A DNA stretch of 64,000 bases from Nocardioides alkalitolerans DSM 16699 (GCF_000426525.1 NZ_AUFN01000012.1:248001-312000), one strand, 5' to 3'. Numbered from the stretch's first letter, positions 31,943 to 42,501 are shown. Notes: generated by a model from the sequence alone, not told the origin. Made by a program: numbers and translations.

Positions 31943-33148
31943 TCACTCGGTGGGCGCGACGGAGGGCTCGGCCGAGGGGTCGACCGGCTCGGTCGCGGCG
32001 GGATCCGTGGCGCTCGGGTCGGCCGGCTCGGTCGCCGCCGGGTCCGTGGCGGCCGGGTCGGTGGCGGTCGGGTCGGTGGGCTCGGTGGTGGGCTCCTCGA
32101 CCGGGAGCGGCTCGGGCACGACGACGGAGCCGAGCACGTCGACCACGAAGTAGAGGGTGTCGGTGCCCGTGATGCCCGCGCCCTCGTTGCCCTCGGCGCC
32201 GTACCCCAGCTCCGGCGGGATCACGAGCACCACGCGGCTGCCGGCCTTGAGACCGACGAGGCTCTGGTTCCAGCCCTCGATGACGCCGGCCAGCGGGCCG
32301 CCGACCACGAACGAGCGGGGCAGGCCGCCGGAGTAGGACTCGTCGAACGGGGCCTCGCCCTCGAAGACCTGACCGAGGTAGTTCGCGATGAGGGTGGCAC
32401 CCTCCTCGACGACCGGACCGTCACCCTCCACGAGCGGGATGACCTGCAGCTCGTCGGTGGGCGGCGTGGCGTCGGTGAAGTCGAAGCCGGTGACGGCGGC
32501 GCCCTCCTCGATGAGGGCCGGGGTGCCCGCGGGGGCCTCGACGTCGGTGCCCTCGGGCCCGTCCAGCGCCGTGGCGAGCACGTCGACGACGAAGACGACG
32601 CCGTCCTTGTTGCCGATGCCGATGCCCGGCTGGCCGAGCGCGCCGAACGCGTCGTCGGAGTCGCTCGCCACCACGACGCGGGAGCCGGCCTTCTTGCCGA
32701 CCAGGCTCTCGACGATCGAGGTGGGGAGGGCGAAGGTCTGCGGGTCGACGACGCCGGCGAACGGGCCCTGCTGCAGGACCTGCGCCTCCGTCGGCGACGG
32801 GGCCGCCGTGGTGATGCGGAAGACGCCGGGGCCGCTCGCGAACGTGTCGTACGCCTTCGACTCGGTGAAGCCGTTGCCGACCCAGACGCTGATCAGGGCG
32901 ACGTCGTCCTCCTCGATCTCGGCGCCGTCACCCTCGATGGCGACGGTCGAGTCGAACCCGTCGGGGTCGATCTGGCCGTCGAACTCGACCTCGGGCTCCT
33001 GGCCGAACGTCCCGGAGACCGTCAGCGAGTCGGCACCCGCACCGCTGTCGTCGTCGGAGCCGCACGCGGCCAGGCCCGCGAGGGGCAGGACGGCGGCGAG
33101 CAGGAGGGCCGACGAGCGTCGACCCGGACGCTGCGGAGCAGAGCGCAC
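31943..33148 (-). CDS. tandem FKBP-type peptidyl-prolyl isomerase lipoprotein
   Basis: A 401-residue secreted lipoprotein. The signal peptide ends in a lipobox LAAC (Cys29), followed by an acidic Ser/Asp linker. Domain 1 (~75-205) is FKBP-like but diverged; domain 2 (~235-350) is a good FKBP (GQVFEGEAPFDESYSGG, FVVGGPLAGVIEGWNQSLVGLKAGSRVVLVIPPELGYG). The tail is a TDPAAT-like Pro/Thr repeat. GTG 33148 is chosen because it gives a normal-length signal. It probably folds extracytoplasmic proteins. Lies between pafA and pafB. Confidence 0.88.
   Translation of the reverse strand: MRSAPQRPGRRSSALLLAAVLPLAGLAACGSDDDSGAGADSLTVSGTFGQEPEVEFDGQIDPDGFDSTVAIEGDGAEIEEDDVALISVWVGNGFTESKAYDTFASGPGVFRITTAAPSPTEAQVLQQGPFAGVVDPQTFALPTSIVESLVGKKAGSRVVVASDSDDAFGALGQPGIGIGNKDGVVFVVDVLATALDGPEGTDVEAPAGTPALIEEGAAVTGFDFTDATPPTDELQVIPLVEGDGPVVEEGATLIANYLGQVFEGEAPFDESYSGGLPRSFVVGGPLAGVIEGWNQSLVGLKAGSRVVLVIPPELGYGAEGNEGAGITGTDTLYFVVDVLGSVVVPEPLPVEEPTTEPTDPTATDPAATDPAATEPADPSATDPAATEPVDPSAEPSVAPTE
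31955..32090 (-). repeat. Pro/Thr/Asp/Ala-rich repeat tract in the FKBP lipoprotein
   Basis: The C-terminal coding region repeats units like TDPAATDPAATEPADPSA. It is low-complexity and prone to length change; probably a flexible cell-wall-spanning tail. Confidence 0.7.
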
Positions 33149-33251
33149 GACAGAACACCAACTTCCACGATCCACGACTGGGGCGCGGTCACCCTACCGA
33201 GCGCGTCCCCGCGTCACGGTCGCCACCCCGGCGACGTGCCGACCGGTCGGG

Positions 33252-34613
33252 TCACATGCCGTCGATGAGGCGCTGCACCCGCTCGTCGTACGCCCGGAAC
33301 GGGTCCTTGCAGAGCACCGTGCGCTGGGCCTGGTCGTTGAGCTTGAGGTGCACCCAGTCGACGGTGAAGTCGCGGCGGCGCTCCTGGGCCTTGCGGATGA
33401 ACTCGCCGCGCAGGCGGGCCCGGGTGGTCTGCGGCGGCACCGACTTGGCCTCGAAGGTCTTGAGGTCGGTGGTGACGCGCGCCGTCTGGCCGCGCTTCTG
33501 CAGCAGGTAGAAGAGCCCGCGGTCGCGGCGGATGTCGTGGTAGGCCAGGTCGAGCTGGGCGACCCGCGGGTGGCTCATCGACAGGCCGTGCTTCGCCCGG
33601 TAGGCGTCGATGAGCTTCCACTTGATGACCCAGTCGATCTCGGTGTCGACGAGCCCGAGGTCGTCGGACTCGACGGCCTTGAGGCCCCGCTCCCAGAGGT
33701 CGAGCGCCTGCTCGATGACGGGCGTGGAGATCTGGCGGCGGTCGACGAAGTCGCGGGCCTTCGTGAGGTACTCGTTCTGGATGTCGAGGGCGCTGGCCTC
33801 GCGGCCGTTGGCCAGGCGCACCTTGCGACGGCCGGTCACGTCGTGCGAGATCTCGCGGATCGCCCGGATCGGGTTCTCCATCGTGAGGTCGCGCATCACG
33901 ACGCCCTCCTCGATCATCCGCAGCACGAGGTCGCAGCTCGCCACCTTCAGCAGCGTCGTGGTCTCGCTCATGTTCGAGTCGCCGACGATCACGTGGAGGC
34001 GCCGGTACTTCTCGGCGTCGGCGTGGGGCTCGTCGCGGGTGTTGATGATGGGTCGGCTGCGCGTCGTCGCGCTGGAGACGCCCTCCCAGATGTGCTCGGC
34101 CCGCTGGCTCACCGAGTACGCCGCGCCCCGCGGCGTCTGCGTGATCTTGCCGGCGCCCACGACGATCTGCCGGGTCACCAGGAAGGGGATGAGGATGTCG
34201 GCGAGGCGGCTGAACTCGCCGGCCCGCCCCACGAGGTAGTTCTCGTGGCAGCCGTAGGAGTTGCCGGCCGAGTCGGTGTTGTTCTTGAAGAGGTAGATGT
34301 CGCCGGCGATGCCCTCGTCGTGGAGCCGCTGCTCGGCGTCGATCAGCAGGCCCTCGAGGACGCGCTCGCCCGCCTTGTCGTGGGCCACGAGCTCGGCGAT
34401 GTCGTCGCACTCGGGCGTCGCGTACTCCGGGTGGCTCCCCACGTCGAGGTAGAGGCGGGCCCCGTTGCGGAGGAAGACGTTGCTGCTGCGGCCCCAGGAG
34501 ACCACGCGGCGGAAGAGGTAGCGCGCCACCTCGTCGGGGCTCAGCCGCCGCTGCCCGCGGAACGTGCACGTGACGCCGTACTCGTTCTCGATGCCGAAGA
34601 TACGCCGGTCCAT
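33252..34613 (-). CDS. pafA: Pup ligase PafA
   Basis: A 453-residue carboxylate-amine ligase that joins the C-terminal glutamate of Pup to substrate lysines, using ATP. The glutamine-synthetase-like motifs [49 protein letters not shown] and [28 protein letters not shown] are all present. ATG 34613 follows TAGTGT by 6 nt, and a strong hairpin upstream separates it from the prcA transcript, so pafA has its own promoter. Confidence 0.96.
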   Translation of the reverse strand: MDRRIFGIENEYGVTCTFRGQRRLSPDEVARYLFRRVVSWGRSSNVFLRNGARLYLDVGSHPEYATPECDDIAELVAHDKAGERVLEGLLIDAEQRLHDEGIAGDIYLFKNNTDSAGNSYGCHENYLVGRAGEFSRLADILIPFLVTRQIVVGAGKITQTPRGAAYSVSQRAEHIWEGVSSATTRSRPIINTRDEPHADAEKYRRLHVIVGDSNMSETTTLLKVASCDLVLRMIEEGVVMRDLTMENPIRAIREISHDVTGRRKVRLANGREASALDIQNEYLTKARDFVDRRQISTPVIEQALDLWERGLKAVESDDLGLVDTEIDWVIKWKLIDAYRAKHGLSMSHPRVAQLDLAYHDIRRDRGLFYLLQKRGQTARVTTDLKTFEAKSVPPQTTRARLRGEFIRKAQERRRDFTVDWVHLKLNDQAQRTVLCKDPFRAYDERVQRLIDGM

Positions 34614-34619
34614 GAACGC

Positions 34620-34625
34620 ACACTA
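34620..34625 (-). promoter_or_regulatory. -10 box, leaderless pafA start
   Basis: TAGTGT then 6 nt then ATG 34613. Confidence 0.5.
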
Positions 34626-34660
34626 CGTCTCACCTGGGCACGCGGGAGGGCACACACCGA

Positions 34661-34697
34661 AGTGAGCCCGAACCGCAACGTGCGGTCCGGGCTCACT
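34661..34697 (-). terminator. terminator of pup-prcB-prcA
   Basis: A 17-bp stem (34661-34677 with 34681-34697) with one A-C mismatch and loop ACG, downstream of prcA and upstream of pafA. Confidence 0.85.
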
Positions 34698-34737
34698 CGT
34701 GGTCGGGCTCGTGGGGCGCCGGTCTCCCGGCCCGCGC

Positions 34738-35631
34738 TCAGGGCGCGATCGGTGGCCGCTGGTCGCCGGCCGGAGGACCGTCCGCCGGAGGCGTCGGGCC
34801 CGTCGGCGGGTCGGCCAGCGGGTTCTCCGGGCCGGCCTCCGGGGGCTCGAACGGCGGCACCTCCGCCGTCTCCGGGCTGTCGTCCGCAGCCGGCGGCGAC
34901 GCCGGGTCGGCCGCGGGCTCGGGCGCGCCGAGCAGCTCGGCGAGCTGCGGCGCGCGCAGCCGGCGGAACTTGCGCGGCTGCACCCGGGAGCGGTCGAGCA
35001 CGGCCACCTCGAGCTGCTCGACGCCGATGCTGCGGTCGGCCTCCTCGCCCCGCTCGTCCTTGGTGTGGCCCAGCGCGGCGACCGCGAGCCGCAGGGCGCC
35101 CGTCAGGTCGGCCCCGGCGACGTAGTGCTCCTCGAGGTAGGAGCCGACGACGTCGGCGGCGCCGCCCATGACGGCGTACTTCTGCTCGTCGAAGACCTGG
35201 CCGTCGTACGTGAGCCGGTAGATCTGGTCGCCGGCCGACGTCTCCCCGATCTCCGCGACGAAGATCTCGACCTCGTACGGCTTCTCCCCGCCCGAGGAGA
35301 AGATCGCACCGAGGGTCTGGGCGTACGCGTTGGCGAGGCTGCGCCCCGTCACGTCACGACGGTCGTAGGAGTAGCCGCGCATGTCGGCGAGCCGGACACC
35401 CGCGATGCGCATCGACTCGAACTCGTTGTAGCGACCGACCGCGGCGAACGCGATCCGGTCGTAGATCTCCGAGACCTTGTGCAGCGCCTGCGACGGGTTC
35501 TCCGAGGCGAACAGCACCCCGCCGGCGTACTGCACGGCGACGACCGAGCGACCGCGGGCGATGCCCTTGCGCGCGAAGTCGGCGCGGTCCTTCATCTGCT
35601 GCTCGGGAGAGACGTAGAACGGCATGCTCAT
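34738..35631 (-). CDS. prcA: 20S proteasome alpha subunit
   Basis: A 297-residue structural ring subunit. N-terminal gate segment [74 protein letters not shown] follows. The C-terminal ~70 residues form an unusually Pro/Ala/Glu-rich tail beyond the fold. It lacks the catalytic threonine, as expected. ATG overlaps the prcB stop (ATGA); a second ATG six bases in is possible. Confidence 0.95.
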   Translation of the reverse strand: MSMPFYVSPEQQMKDRADFARKGIARGRSVVAVQYAGGVLFASENPSQALHKVSEIYDRIAFAAVGRYNEFESMRIAGVRLADMRGYSYDRRDVTGRSLANAYAQTLGAIFSSGGEKPYEVEIFVAEIGETSAGDQIYRLTYDGQVFDEQKYAVMGGAADVVGSYLEEHYVAGADLTGALRLAVAALGHTKDERGEEADRSIGVEQLEVAVLDRSRVQPRKFRRLRAPQLAELLGAPEPAADPASPPAADDSPETAEVPPFEPPEAGPENPLADPPTGPTPPADGPPAGDQRPPIAP

Positions 35632-36488
35632 CGTGCGTCACCCTCCACCCGGGCGGCCGGCCCGTCCGGCCGCAGGAACCGTCCGGCTACCACGTCGTCG
35701 GCCAGCGCGCTGACCTCGTCCTCCGGCAGCCGGTTGCCGCCGTCGGCCGTGATGACGTGGACGATCGGGAAGATGCGTCGCGCCAGGTCGGGTCCGCCGG
35801 TGGCCGAGTCGTCGTCGGCCGCGTCGTACAGCGCCTGCAGCGCCACGAGCGCGGCGGTGCGGGCGTCGAGGTCGGTGCGGTAGAGCTTCTTCAGCGAGCC
35901 GCGCGCGAACAGCGAGCCGGAGCCCACGGCGTGGAAGCCGGTCTCCTCGCTGCGGCCGCCGACGACGTCGTAGCTGAAGATCCGACCCGTCTCGGTGTCG
36001 TGGTCGTAGCCCGCGAACAGCGGCACCACCGCGAGACCCTGCATGGCGAGCCCCAGGTTGCCGCGGATGAGGGCGGCGAGCCGGTTGGACTTGCCCTGCA
36101 TCGAGAGCGTCGTGCCCTCGATCTTCTCGTAGTGCTCGAGCTCGAGCTGGAACAGGCGCACCATCTCGACGGCGAGCCCGGCGGTGCCGGCGATGCCGAC
36201 GCAGCTGAACTCGTCGGCGGGGAACACCTTCTCGATGTCGCGCGACGAGATGATGTTGCCCATGGTCGCGCGCCGGTCGCCCGCCATCAGCACGCCGCCG
36301 GGGAACGTCAGGGTGACGATGGTCGTGCCGTGCGGCGCGAGGTCGGAGGCCGCCTGCTGCGCGGGGAGCGCGCGGCGCCCCGGCAGCAGGTCGGGCGCCT
36401 CGCGGCCCACGAAGTCGGCGAAGGACGAGGTGCCGGGGGTCAGGTAGGACGCGGGCAGGCGTCCACCGGTCGACGGCTCAACGCTCAA
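35628..36488 (-). CDS. prcB: 20S proteasome beta subunit
   Basis: A 286-residue catalytic subunit made as a proprotein. Cleavage at [10 protein letters not shown] exposes Thr55 as nucleophile after a ~54-residue propeptide. [11 protein letters not shown] and [22 protein letters not shown] are conserved. The gene starts 3 bp after the pup stop and overlaps prcA, so the three are one unit. Confidence 0.96.
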   Translation of the reverse strand: MSVEPSTGGRLPASYLTPGTSSFADFVGREAPDLLPGRRALPAQQAASDLAPHGTTIVTLTFPGGVLMAGDRRATMGNIISSRDIEKVFPADEFSCVGIAGTAGLAVEMVRLFQLELEHYEKIEGTTLSMQGKSNRLAALIRGNLGLAMQGLAVVPLFAGYDHDTETGRIFSYDVVGGRSEETGFHAVGSGSLFARGSLKKLYRTDLDARTAALVALQALYDAADDDSATGGPDLARRIFPIVHVITADGGNRLPEDEVSALADDVVAGRFLRPDGPAARVEGDAR

Positions 36489-36491
36489 CGG

Positions 36492-36689
36492 TCACTCCCC
36501 GCCCTTCTGGATGAACGACTTCACGAAGTCCTCGGCGTTGGACTCCAGGACCTCGTCGATCTCGTCGAGGATGTCGTCGACGTCGCCGTCGAGCGCTTCC
36601 TTGCGCTCGGCCACGTCGGTCTGGACCTCCTCGGTCGTCGACGTCTCGTCGTCGGTCGACCTGCGGGGCTGCTTGTGCTCCTGTGCCAT
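36492..36689 (-). CDS. pup: prokaryotic ubiquitin-like protein Pup
   Basis: A 65-residue disordered tag. N-terminal QEHKQPRR segment, acidic middle, a coiled-coil-forming helix (DVDDILDEIDEVLESNAEDFVKSFIQ) that docks on ARC/Mpa, and the end KGGE. The final residue is already glutamate, not the glutamine of mycobacterial Pup, so deamidation by Dop is not needed before ligation. GGAGG lies ~10 nt before the ATG. Confidence 0.97.
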   Translation of the reverse strand: MAQEHKQPRRSTDDETSTTEEVQTDVAERKEALDGDVDDILDEIDEVLESNAEDFVKSFIQKGGE

Positions 36690-36741
36690 GACCTGACCCT
36701 CCTCCGGCTCGCCCTGCGGCTGTTGTTTCGACCCTAGCCCG

Positions 36742-38250
36742 CTACCCGGTGAGCGCGGTGAACATCTGCTCCGCGGTCTCGCTCCGGTCGAGCAGCTCGC
36801 CCACGTGGGCGCGGGTGCCGCGCAGCGGATCGATCGTCGGGATGCGCTGCAGCGACTCGCGGCCCGGCAGGTCGAGGATCACCGAGTCCCACGAGGCGGC
36901 GGCCACGTTCTGCGGGAACTTCTCCAGGCACCGTCCCCGGAAGTAGGCGCGGGTCTCCGCGGGCGGGTCGTGCATCGCGCTCGTGATCTCTTCGTCGGAG
37001 AGCAGCCGCTCCATGCGGCCCGCGCGCACCAGCCGGTGGTAGAGCCCCTTCTCCGGACGGATGTCGGAGTACTGCAGGTCGACGAGCTGCAGCTTCGCGT
37101 CGTCCCAGCCCAGCCCGTCGCGCTGGCGGTAGGAGCGCAGCAGCTGGAGCTTCGCGACCCAGTCGAGCTCGCCGGCGAGCAGGAACGGGTCCTGCTCGAG
37201 GCGGTCGAGCACCGAGCCCCAGCGCACCAGGACGTCCTTGGTCTGCTCGTCGGCGTCGCCGCCGAGGCGCTCGTCGACGTACGCGTGCGCCAGCTCCAGG
37301 TAGACCCGCTGCAGCTGGACGGCGGTCAGCTTGCGCCCGTCCCGCAGGGCGACGAGCTGCTTCAGCGACGGGTCGTGCGAGACCGCGCGCAGCGCCGACA
37401 CCGGGGTCTCGAGCGTCAGGTCGGCGGTGATGAACCCGTCCTCGATCATCGAGAGCACGAGGGCGGTCGTGCCGATCTTGAGGTACGTCGAGACCTCGGA
37501 GAGGTTCGCGTCACCGATGATCACGTGGAGGCGGCGGTACTTGTCCGGGTCGGCGTGCGGCTCGTCGCGGGTGTTGATGATCGGGCGCTTCAGCGTGGTC
37601 TCGAGGCCCACCTCGACCTCGAAGTAGTCGGCGCGCTGGCTGATCTGGAAGCCGTGGTCGCGGCCGTCCTGCCCGATGCCGACGCGGCCGGCGCCGCAGA
37701 CCACCTGGCGCGAGACGAAGAAGGGCGTCAGGTGACGCACGATGTCGGCGAACGCGGTCGAGCGCCGCATCAGGTAGTTCTCGTGGGTGCCGTAGGAGGC
37801 GCCCTTGTTGTCGGTGTTGTTCTTGTAGAGCACGATCTGCTGGCCCTTGGGCAGCGACGCGGCGCGGAGGGTGGCGTCGTACATGATCTGCTCCCCCGCC
37901 TTCTCCCAGCGCACGACGTCGAGCGGGGTGACGACCTCGGGGGTGGAGAACTCGGGGTGGGCGTGGTCGACGTACAGCCGCGCGCCGTTCGTGAGGATGA
38001 CGTTGGCAAGGCCGAGGTCCTCGTCGGTGAGCTGGCTCAGGTCGGCCTGGGCGCGGCTCATGTCGAACCCGCGGGCGTCCCGCAGCGGCGACTCCTCCTC
38101 GAAGTCCCACCGCGCCCGTCGAGCCCGCAGGGTCGAGCTGGCGTAGGCGTTCACCACCAGCGACGAGGCCGTCATCGGGTTGGCCGTCGGCTCCCCGACC
38201 ACGCTGATCCCGTACTCGACCTCGGACCCCATCACGCGACGGACGCTCAT
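36742..38250 (-). CDS. dop: depupylase/deamidase Dop
   Basis: A 502-residue homologue of PafA that removes Pup from substrates (and deamidates Pup in species with a Gln end). Motifs are [44 protein letters not shown] and [31 protein letters not shown]. Longer than PafA because of the Dop-specific loop region near residues 40-80. ATG 38250 is 6 nt after TACGCT. Confidence 0.95.
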   Translation of the reverse strand: MSVRRVMGSEVEYGISVVGEPTANPMTASSLVVNAYASSTLRARRARWDFEEESPLRDARGFDMSRAQADLSQLTDEDLGLANVILTNGARLYVDHAHPEFSTPEVVTPLDVVRWEKAGEQIMYDATLRAASLPKGQQIVLYKNNTDNKGASYGTHENYLMRRSTAFADIVRHLTPFFVSRQVVCGAGRVGIGQDGRDHGFQISQRADYFEVEVGLETTLKRPIINTRDEPHADPDKYRRLHVIIGDANLSEVSTYLKIGTTALVLSMIEDGFITADLTLETPVSALRAVSHDPSLKQLVALRDGRKLTAVQLQRVYLELAHAYVDERLGGDADEQTKDVLVRWGSVLDRLEQDPFLLAGELDWVAKLQLLRSYRQRDGLGWDDAKLQLVDLQYSDIRPEKGLYHRLVRAGRMERLLSDEEITSAMHDPPAETRAYFRGRCLEKFPQNVAAASWDSVILDLPGRESLQRIPTIDPLRGTRAHVGELLDRSETAEQMFTALTG

Positions 38251-38256
38251 GCTGCG

Positions 38257-38262
38257 AGCGTA
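38257..38262 (-). promoter_or_regulatory. -10 box, leaderless dop start
   Basis: TACGCT then 6 nt then ATG 38250. Confidence 0.5.
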
Positions 38263-38319
38263 CGCCGCGGGCCCGGCGCCCTCCCGGCCGCCGGGCCCGT
38301 CGTGCTGCAGTCGTGCAGG

Positions 38320-40071
38320 TCAGAGGTACTGACCGGTGTTGCTCACCGTGTCGATCGAGCGACCGGGCTCCGTGCCCTGCTTGCCGGTGATGAGCGTGCG
38401 GATGAAGACGATCCGCTCGCCCTTCTTGCCGGAGATGCGCGCCCAGTCGTCCGGGTTGGTGGTGTTCGGCAGGTCCTCGTTCTCCTTGAACTCGTCGACG
38501 CACGCCTGCAGGAGGTGCTGCACGCGCAGCCCCTTCTGGTCGAGGTCGAGGAAGTCCTTGATCGCCATCTTCTTCGCCCGGTCGACGATGTTCTGGATCA
38601 TGGCGCCGGAGTTGAAGTCCTTGAAGTACATGACCTCCTTGTCGCCGTTGGCGTAGGTCACCTCGAGGAAACGGTTCTCCTCGCTCTCGGTGTACATGCG
38701 CTCCACGGTGGCGCGGATCATGCCGTCGACGCAGCCCTGGCGGTCGCCGCCGAACTCGGCGAGGTCGTCGAGGTGCAGCGGCAGGCTCGTCGTCAGGTAC
38801 TTGCTGAAGATGTCGCGTGCCGACTCCGCGTCGGGGCGCTCGATCTTGATCTTCACGTCGAGGCGGCCGGGCCGCAGGATCGCGGGGTCGATCATGTCCT
38901 CGCGGTTGGACGCACCGATGACGAGCACGTTCTCCAGCGTCTCCACGCCGTCGATCTCGCTCAGCAGCTGCGGCACGATCGTGTTCTCCACGTCGGAGGA
39001 GACACCGGAGCCACGGGTGCGGAAGAGCGAGTCCATCTCGTCGAAGAAGACGATGACGGGCGTGCCCTGCGAGGCCTTCTCCCGGGCGCGCTGGAAGACG
39101 AGCCGGATGTGGCGCTCGGTCTCGCCGACGTACTTGTTGAGCAGCTCGGGGCCCTTGATGTTGAGGAAGAAGGACTTGCCCTCCTGCCCCGTCTTCGCGG
39201 CGACCTTCTTGGCCAGCGAGTTGGCCACGGCCTTCGCGATCAGCGTCTTGCCGCAGCCGGGTGGGCCGTAGAGCAGGATGCCCTTCGGCGCCTTGAGCTC
39301 GTGCTCGACGAACAGGTCGGGGTGGAGGTAGGGCAGCTCGACCGCGTCCTGGATCTGCTCGATCTGGCCGCGGAGCCCGCCGATCGACTCGTACGCGATG
39401 TCGGGCACCTCCTCCAGCACGAGCTCCTCGACCTCGGACTTCGGCACCTTCTCGTAGACGTAGCCCGCGCGGGAGTCGAGGAGCAACGAGTCGCCCGCCC
39501 GGAGCTTCTCGTCGAGCAGCGGGTCGGCGAGGCGCACGACGCGCTCCTCGTCGGCGTTCGCGATCACCAGCACGCGCTGACGGTCGGCGAGCACCTCCTT
39601 GAGCATGACGACCTCGCCGACCTGCTCGAAGTCGAAGGCCGCGACGACGTTGAGGGCCTCGTTGAGCAGGACCTCCTGGCCCTTGCGGAGGTCGTCGAGC
39701 TCGACGTTCGGGCTCACCGACACGCGCAGCTTGCGGCCGCCGGTGAAGATGTCGACCGTGTCGTCCTCGTTGCGCTCGAGGAAGACGCCGAAGCCGCTGG
39801 GCGGCTGCGCGAGGCGGTCGACCTCCTCCTTGAGCTTGGTGATCTGGTCGCGGGCCTCCCGCAGCGTGCTCGCCAGCCGCTCGTTCTGGCTGGTGACGGC
39901 GGCGAGGGAGCGCTGGGTGTCGCTGAGGCGCAGCTCCCACCCACGGTTGCTGCCGGGCACGTCGGTGACCCGGCGGCGCAGCTCGGCGATCTCGGACTCG
40001 AGGGCACGCACCTGGCGGACAAGCTCTGCAGCCTGCTCCTGGCCGGCCCCTGCACTGTCGGACGTCGACAT
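38320..40071 (-). CDS. arc: proteasome-associated AAA ATPase (ARC/Mpa)
   Basis: A 583-residue hexameric unfoldase that feeds pupylated proteins to the 20S core. An N-terminal coiled coil (~10-90) binds Pup, two OB domains follow, then the AAA domain with Walker A GPPGCGKT, Walker [13 protein letters not shown] and sensor region GASNRED. It ends GQYL, with the penultimate Tyr of the proteasome-docking motif. ATG 40071 is chosen: AGGAGG lies 8 nt upstream, while GTG 40080 would overlap that site. A TAGGGT box at 40099-40104 may be its -10. Confidence 0.95.
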   Translation of the reverse strand: MSTSDSAGAGQEQAAELVRQVRALESEIAELRRRVTDVPGSNRGWELRLSDTQRSLAAVTSQNERLASTLREARDQITKLKEEVDRLAQPPSGFGVFLERNEDDTVDIFTGGRKLRVSVSPNVELDDLRKGQEVLLNEALNVVAAFDFEQVGEVVMLKEVLADRQRVLVIANADEERVVRLADPLLDEKLRAGDSLLLDSRAGYVYEKVPKSEVEELVLEEVPDIAYESIGGLRGQIEQIQDAVELPYLHPDLFVEHELKAPKGILLYGPPGCGKTLIAKAVANSLAKKVAAKTGQEGKSFFLNIKGPELLNKYVGETERHIRLVFQRAREKASQGTPVIVFFDEMDSLFRTRGSGVSSDVENTIVPQLLSEIDGVETLENVLVIGASNREDMIDPAILRPGRLDVKIKIERPDAESARDIFSKYLTTSLPLHLDDLAEFGGDRQGCVDGMIRATVERMYTESEENRFLEVTYANGDKEVMYFKDFNSGAMIQNIVDRAKKMAIKDFLDLDQKGLRVQHLLQACVDEFKENEDLPNTTNPDDWARISGKKGERIVFIRTLITGKQGTEPGRSIDTVSNTGQYL

Positions 40072-40179
40072 GGTCGTCACCTCCTGAGGGTGTCTTCGAC
40101 CCTACTCGCGCAGACCTCCCACGGAAGGGATCGTCCACGGAAGTTCGTCACGATTCGGTCGCTGTCGACGCCGACCCGT

Positions 40180-40211
40180 GGCCGCACGGATCCGGAGGGC
40201 TCCGTGCGGCC
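40180..40211 (-). terminator. trmI terminator hairpin
   Basis: An 11-bp stem (40180-40190 with 40201-40211), 10-nt loop, about 30 bp after the trmI stop. Confidence 0.65.
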
Positions 40212-40240
40212 CGGCACAACTGCCCGGACGGAGAGGTGGC

Positions 40241-41239
40241 TCAGTCCTCCACGGTCTCCTCGGCCACCTGCGCAGGCAGGTCGGCGGGGCGCGGACCGGA
40301 GTAGTCGACGCCGTACGCACCGGGGGCCGGCCGACGACGCTTGACCGGGGGACGCTCGCCCGGGGCCATCCGGCGGGCCGTCACGAGGAACGCGGTGTGG
40401 CCGATCATCTTGTGGCCGGGGCGTACGGCGAGGCCCTCCACGTGCCAGTCGCGCACGAGGGACTCCCACGCCTGCGGCTCGGTGAACCCGCCGTGGGCGC
40501 GGAGCGTCTCGACGACGCGGCTCAGCTGGGTGGTGGTCGCGACGTACGCGCAGACGATGCCGCCCGGCGTGAGGGCGTCGCCGACCGCGTCGACGCACTC
40601 CCACGGCGCGAGCATGTCGAGGATGATCCGGTCGGCCCGCTCGCCGCGCGCCGGCAGCTCCTCGGCGAGGTCGCCGAGCCGCAGGTCCCACGCCGGGTGC
40701 GTCTGGCCCTCGGGGGCGCCGAAGAACTGGGTCACGTTGCGTCGCGCGACCTCTGCGAACTCCTCGCGGCGCTCGTAGGAGGTGACCGCGCCGAAGGGGC
40801 CGACGGCCCGGAGCAGGGAGCAGGTGAGCGCGCCGGAGCCGACCCCGGCCTCGACCACCCGGGCGCCCGGGTAGATGTCGGCGAGCGCGACGATCTGCGC
40901 CGCGTCCTTCGGGTAGACGACGGCCGCGCCCCGGGGCATCGAGACGACGAACTCCGAGAGCAGGGGGCGGAACACCAGGTACTCGCCGCCGGCGGTCGAG
41001 GTGAGGGTGAAGCCCTCCTCGCGACCGATGAGGTCGTCGTGGTCGAGGCTGCCGCGGTTGGTGAAGAACTGCTTGCCCGCCACCAGGCAGATGTTGTGGC
41101 GCCGGCCCTTCTGGTCGGTCAGCCGCACCCACTCGCCCTCGCGCAGCGGGCCGCGGTGCACGCCCGACCAGGCCTCCGGCGGGACGTCGTCCGGGTGGGG
41201 CTCGGGGGCGGTCACGTTCTCGGGCACGTCGTCAGGCAT
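40241..41239 (-). CDS. trmI: tRNA (adenine58-N1)-methyltransferase
   Basis: A 332-residue SAM-dependent Rossmann methyltransferase forming m1A58 in tRNA T-loops. An N-terminal beta-domain is followed by SAM motif I VVEAGVGSGALTCSLLRAVG and DRIILDMLAPWECVD. The C-terminal extension is basic and Pro-rich. ATG 41239 is 7 nt after TACCCT. Placement next to ARC is as in mycobacteria (Rv2118c). Confidence 0.93.
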   Translation of the reverse strand: MPDDVPENVTAPEPHPDDVPPEAWSGVHRGPLREGEWVRLTDQKGRRHNICLVAGKQFFTNRGSLDHDDLIGREEGFTLTSTAGGEYLVFRPLLSEFVVSMPRGAAVVYPKDAAQIVALADIYPGARVVEAGVGSGALTCSLLRAVGPFGAVTSYERREEFAEVARRNVTQFFGAPEGQTHPAWDLRLGDLAEELPARGERADRIILDMLAPWECVDAVGDALTPGGIVCAYVATTTQLSRVVETLRAHGGFTEPQAWESLVRDWHVEGLAVRPGHKMIGHTAFLVTARRMAPGERPPVKRRRPAPGAYGVDYSGPRPADLPAQVAEETVED

Positions 41240-41246
41240 GCGGGGA

Positions 41247-41252
41247 AGGGTA
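41247..41252 (-). promoter_or_regulatory. -10 box, leaderless trmI start
   Basis: TACCCT then 7 nt then ATG 41239. Confidence 0.5.
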
Positions 41253-41306
41253 GTGGCCGCGCGGCCCCGGGGCCGCACCGACGACGGCGCACGGGGCGAG
41301 CAGGGC

Positions 41307-42494
41307 TCAGACGGGGACGCCGCGGATGGAGCGGTCGAGGTCGCGCACGGTGAGCACGCCGTACGTCGACCCGTCGGCCTCGACGAGCAGGTACTCGCTC
41401 GCCGGCTGCTCGCGCAGCGCGTCGACCAGGGCGTCGCCGTGCAGGTCGGCGGGCAGCCGCATGCCGTCGGTGAGGGTGCGGCTCACGGTGGAGACGGCGG
41501 CCCAGGGGCGCCGTTCCTCGGGCATCTTCAGCAGGGCGGCCTCGTTGACGATGCCGACGGGGCGACCGTCGGGCCCGGCCGTGACGATGCCGCCGGCCTC
41601 CGTGGCCTGGGCCCGACGGACGGCCTCGGCCACCGACACGTCGGCGGGCACGAGCACCGGTCGGCGCGCGAGCTCACGGGCCACGAGCGACGGGATGCGC
41701 TGGCGGATCCTGGTCGTGCGGATCACGGAGGTGGCGCCCATCCAGAGGAAGGCCGCCACCACGCCCGCCAGCACGAAGTCGAGCAGCGTGGGCTGCACCC
41801 CGATCACCTCGCGCAGCACGAGGGGCCAGCCGAACAGCAGCACCACCGCCACGACCCGGCCGCCCCAGCCGGCCGCCAGGGTGCCGCGGTCGCGGCTGCC
41901 CGTCAGCTGCCAGACCCCCGCCTTGAGCACCCGGCCGCCGTCGAGCGGCAGGCCGGGCACGAGGTTGAGCACGCCGACGAGCAGGTTGGCGCCCGCGAGG
42001 CCCTCGACGGCCAGGAGCAGCAGACCGTCGGGGGTGACGAACCACAACCCGACGCCGGCGAGCCCGACCACGATCGAGGTGAGCGGACCGACCACGGCGA
42101 TCACGAACTCCTCGCGGGGCCTGCGGGCCTCGGACTCGACGGCCGTCATGCCGCCGAGGAAGTGGAGGGTGATCGACGAGACCCGGTAGCCGTAGTGGCG
42201 GGCGGCGATCGCGTGGGACGCCTCGTGCAGCAGGATCGAGAGGTAGAGGATCACCGCGAAGGCGACGCCGGCGAGGTACTTGCCGGCGCCCAGGCCGGGC
42301 TGCACGGCCTCGACGCGCGGGGCCATCACGACGGCGATGAGCCCGGCGACCAGGAACCAGGAGGCCGACACCAGCACGTCGCTGCCCGCGATGGAGCCGA
42401 TGCGGATCGTGCCGGCCGGTCGCGGGGGCTGCGGGCGCCGGGGTCGCTCCGGCGACGTCGGCTCGTGCGGCGTCGGAGGAGGGGGCGCGTCCAC
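41307..42494 (-). CDS. M50 site-2 protease with CBS domains (Rip3-like)
   Basis: A 395-residue intramembrane metalloprotease. HEASH zinc motif in the second membrane segment, and the third ligand in NLVPGLPLDGGRVL. About six transmembrane helices, then two CBS domains (~260-390) that may sense adenine nucleotides. Such enzymes cut membrane-bound anti-sigma factors or similar clients; no client is evident here. GTG 42494 is 7 nt after TAGCCT. Divergent from the RecB-family gene. Confidence 0.9.
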   Translation of the reverse strand: MDAPPPPTPHEPTSPERPRRPQPPRPAGTIRIGSIAGSDVLVSASWFLVAGLIAVVMAPRVEAVQPGLGAGKYLAGVAFAVILYLSILLHEASHAIAARHYGYRVSSITLHFLGGMTAVESEARRPREEFVIAVVGPLTSIVVGLAGVGLWFVTPDGLLLLAVEGLAGANLLVGVLNLVPGLPLDGGRVLKAGVWQLTGSRDRGTLAAGWGGRVVAVVLLFGWPLVLREVIGVQPTLLDFVLAGVVAAFLWMGATSVIRTTRIRQRIPSLVARELARRPVLVPADVSVAEAVRRAQATEAGGIVTAGPDGRPVGIVNEAALLKMPEERRPWAAVSTVSRTLTDGMRLPADLHGDALVDALREQPASEYLLVEADGSTYGVLTVRDLDRSIRGVPV

Positions 42495-42501
42495 CTGCCC
42501 G

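Noticed and set aside
36805..40344. Long open frame on the plus strand opposite dop and arc
   Set aside because: It runs antisense to two well-matched genes and encodes biased Arg/Leu/Val/His-rich sequence; a GC-driven shadow.
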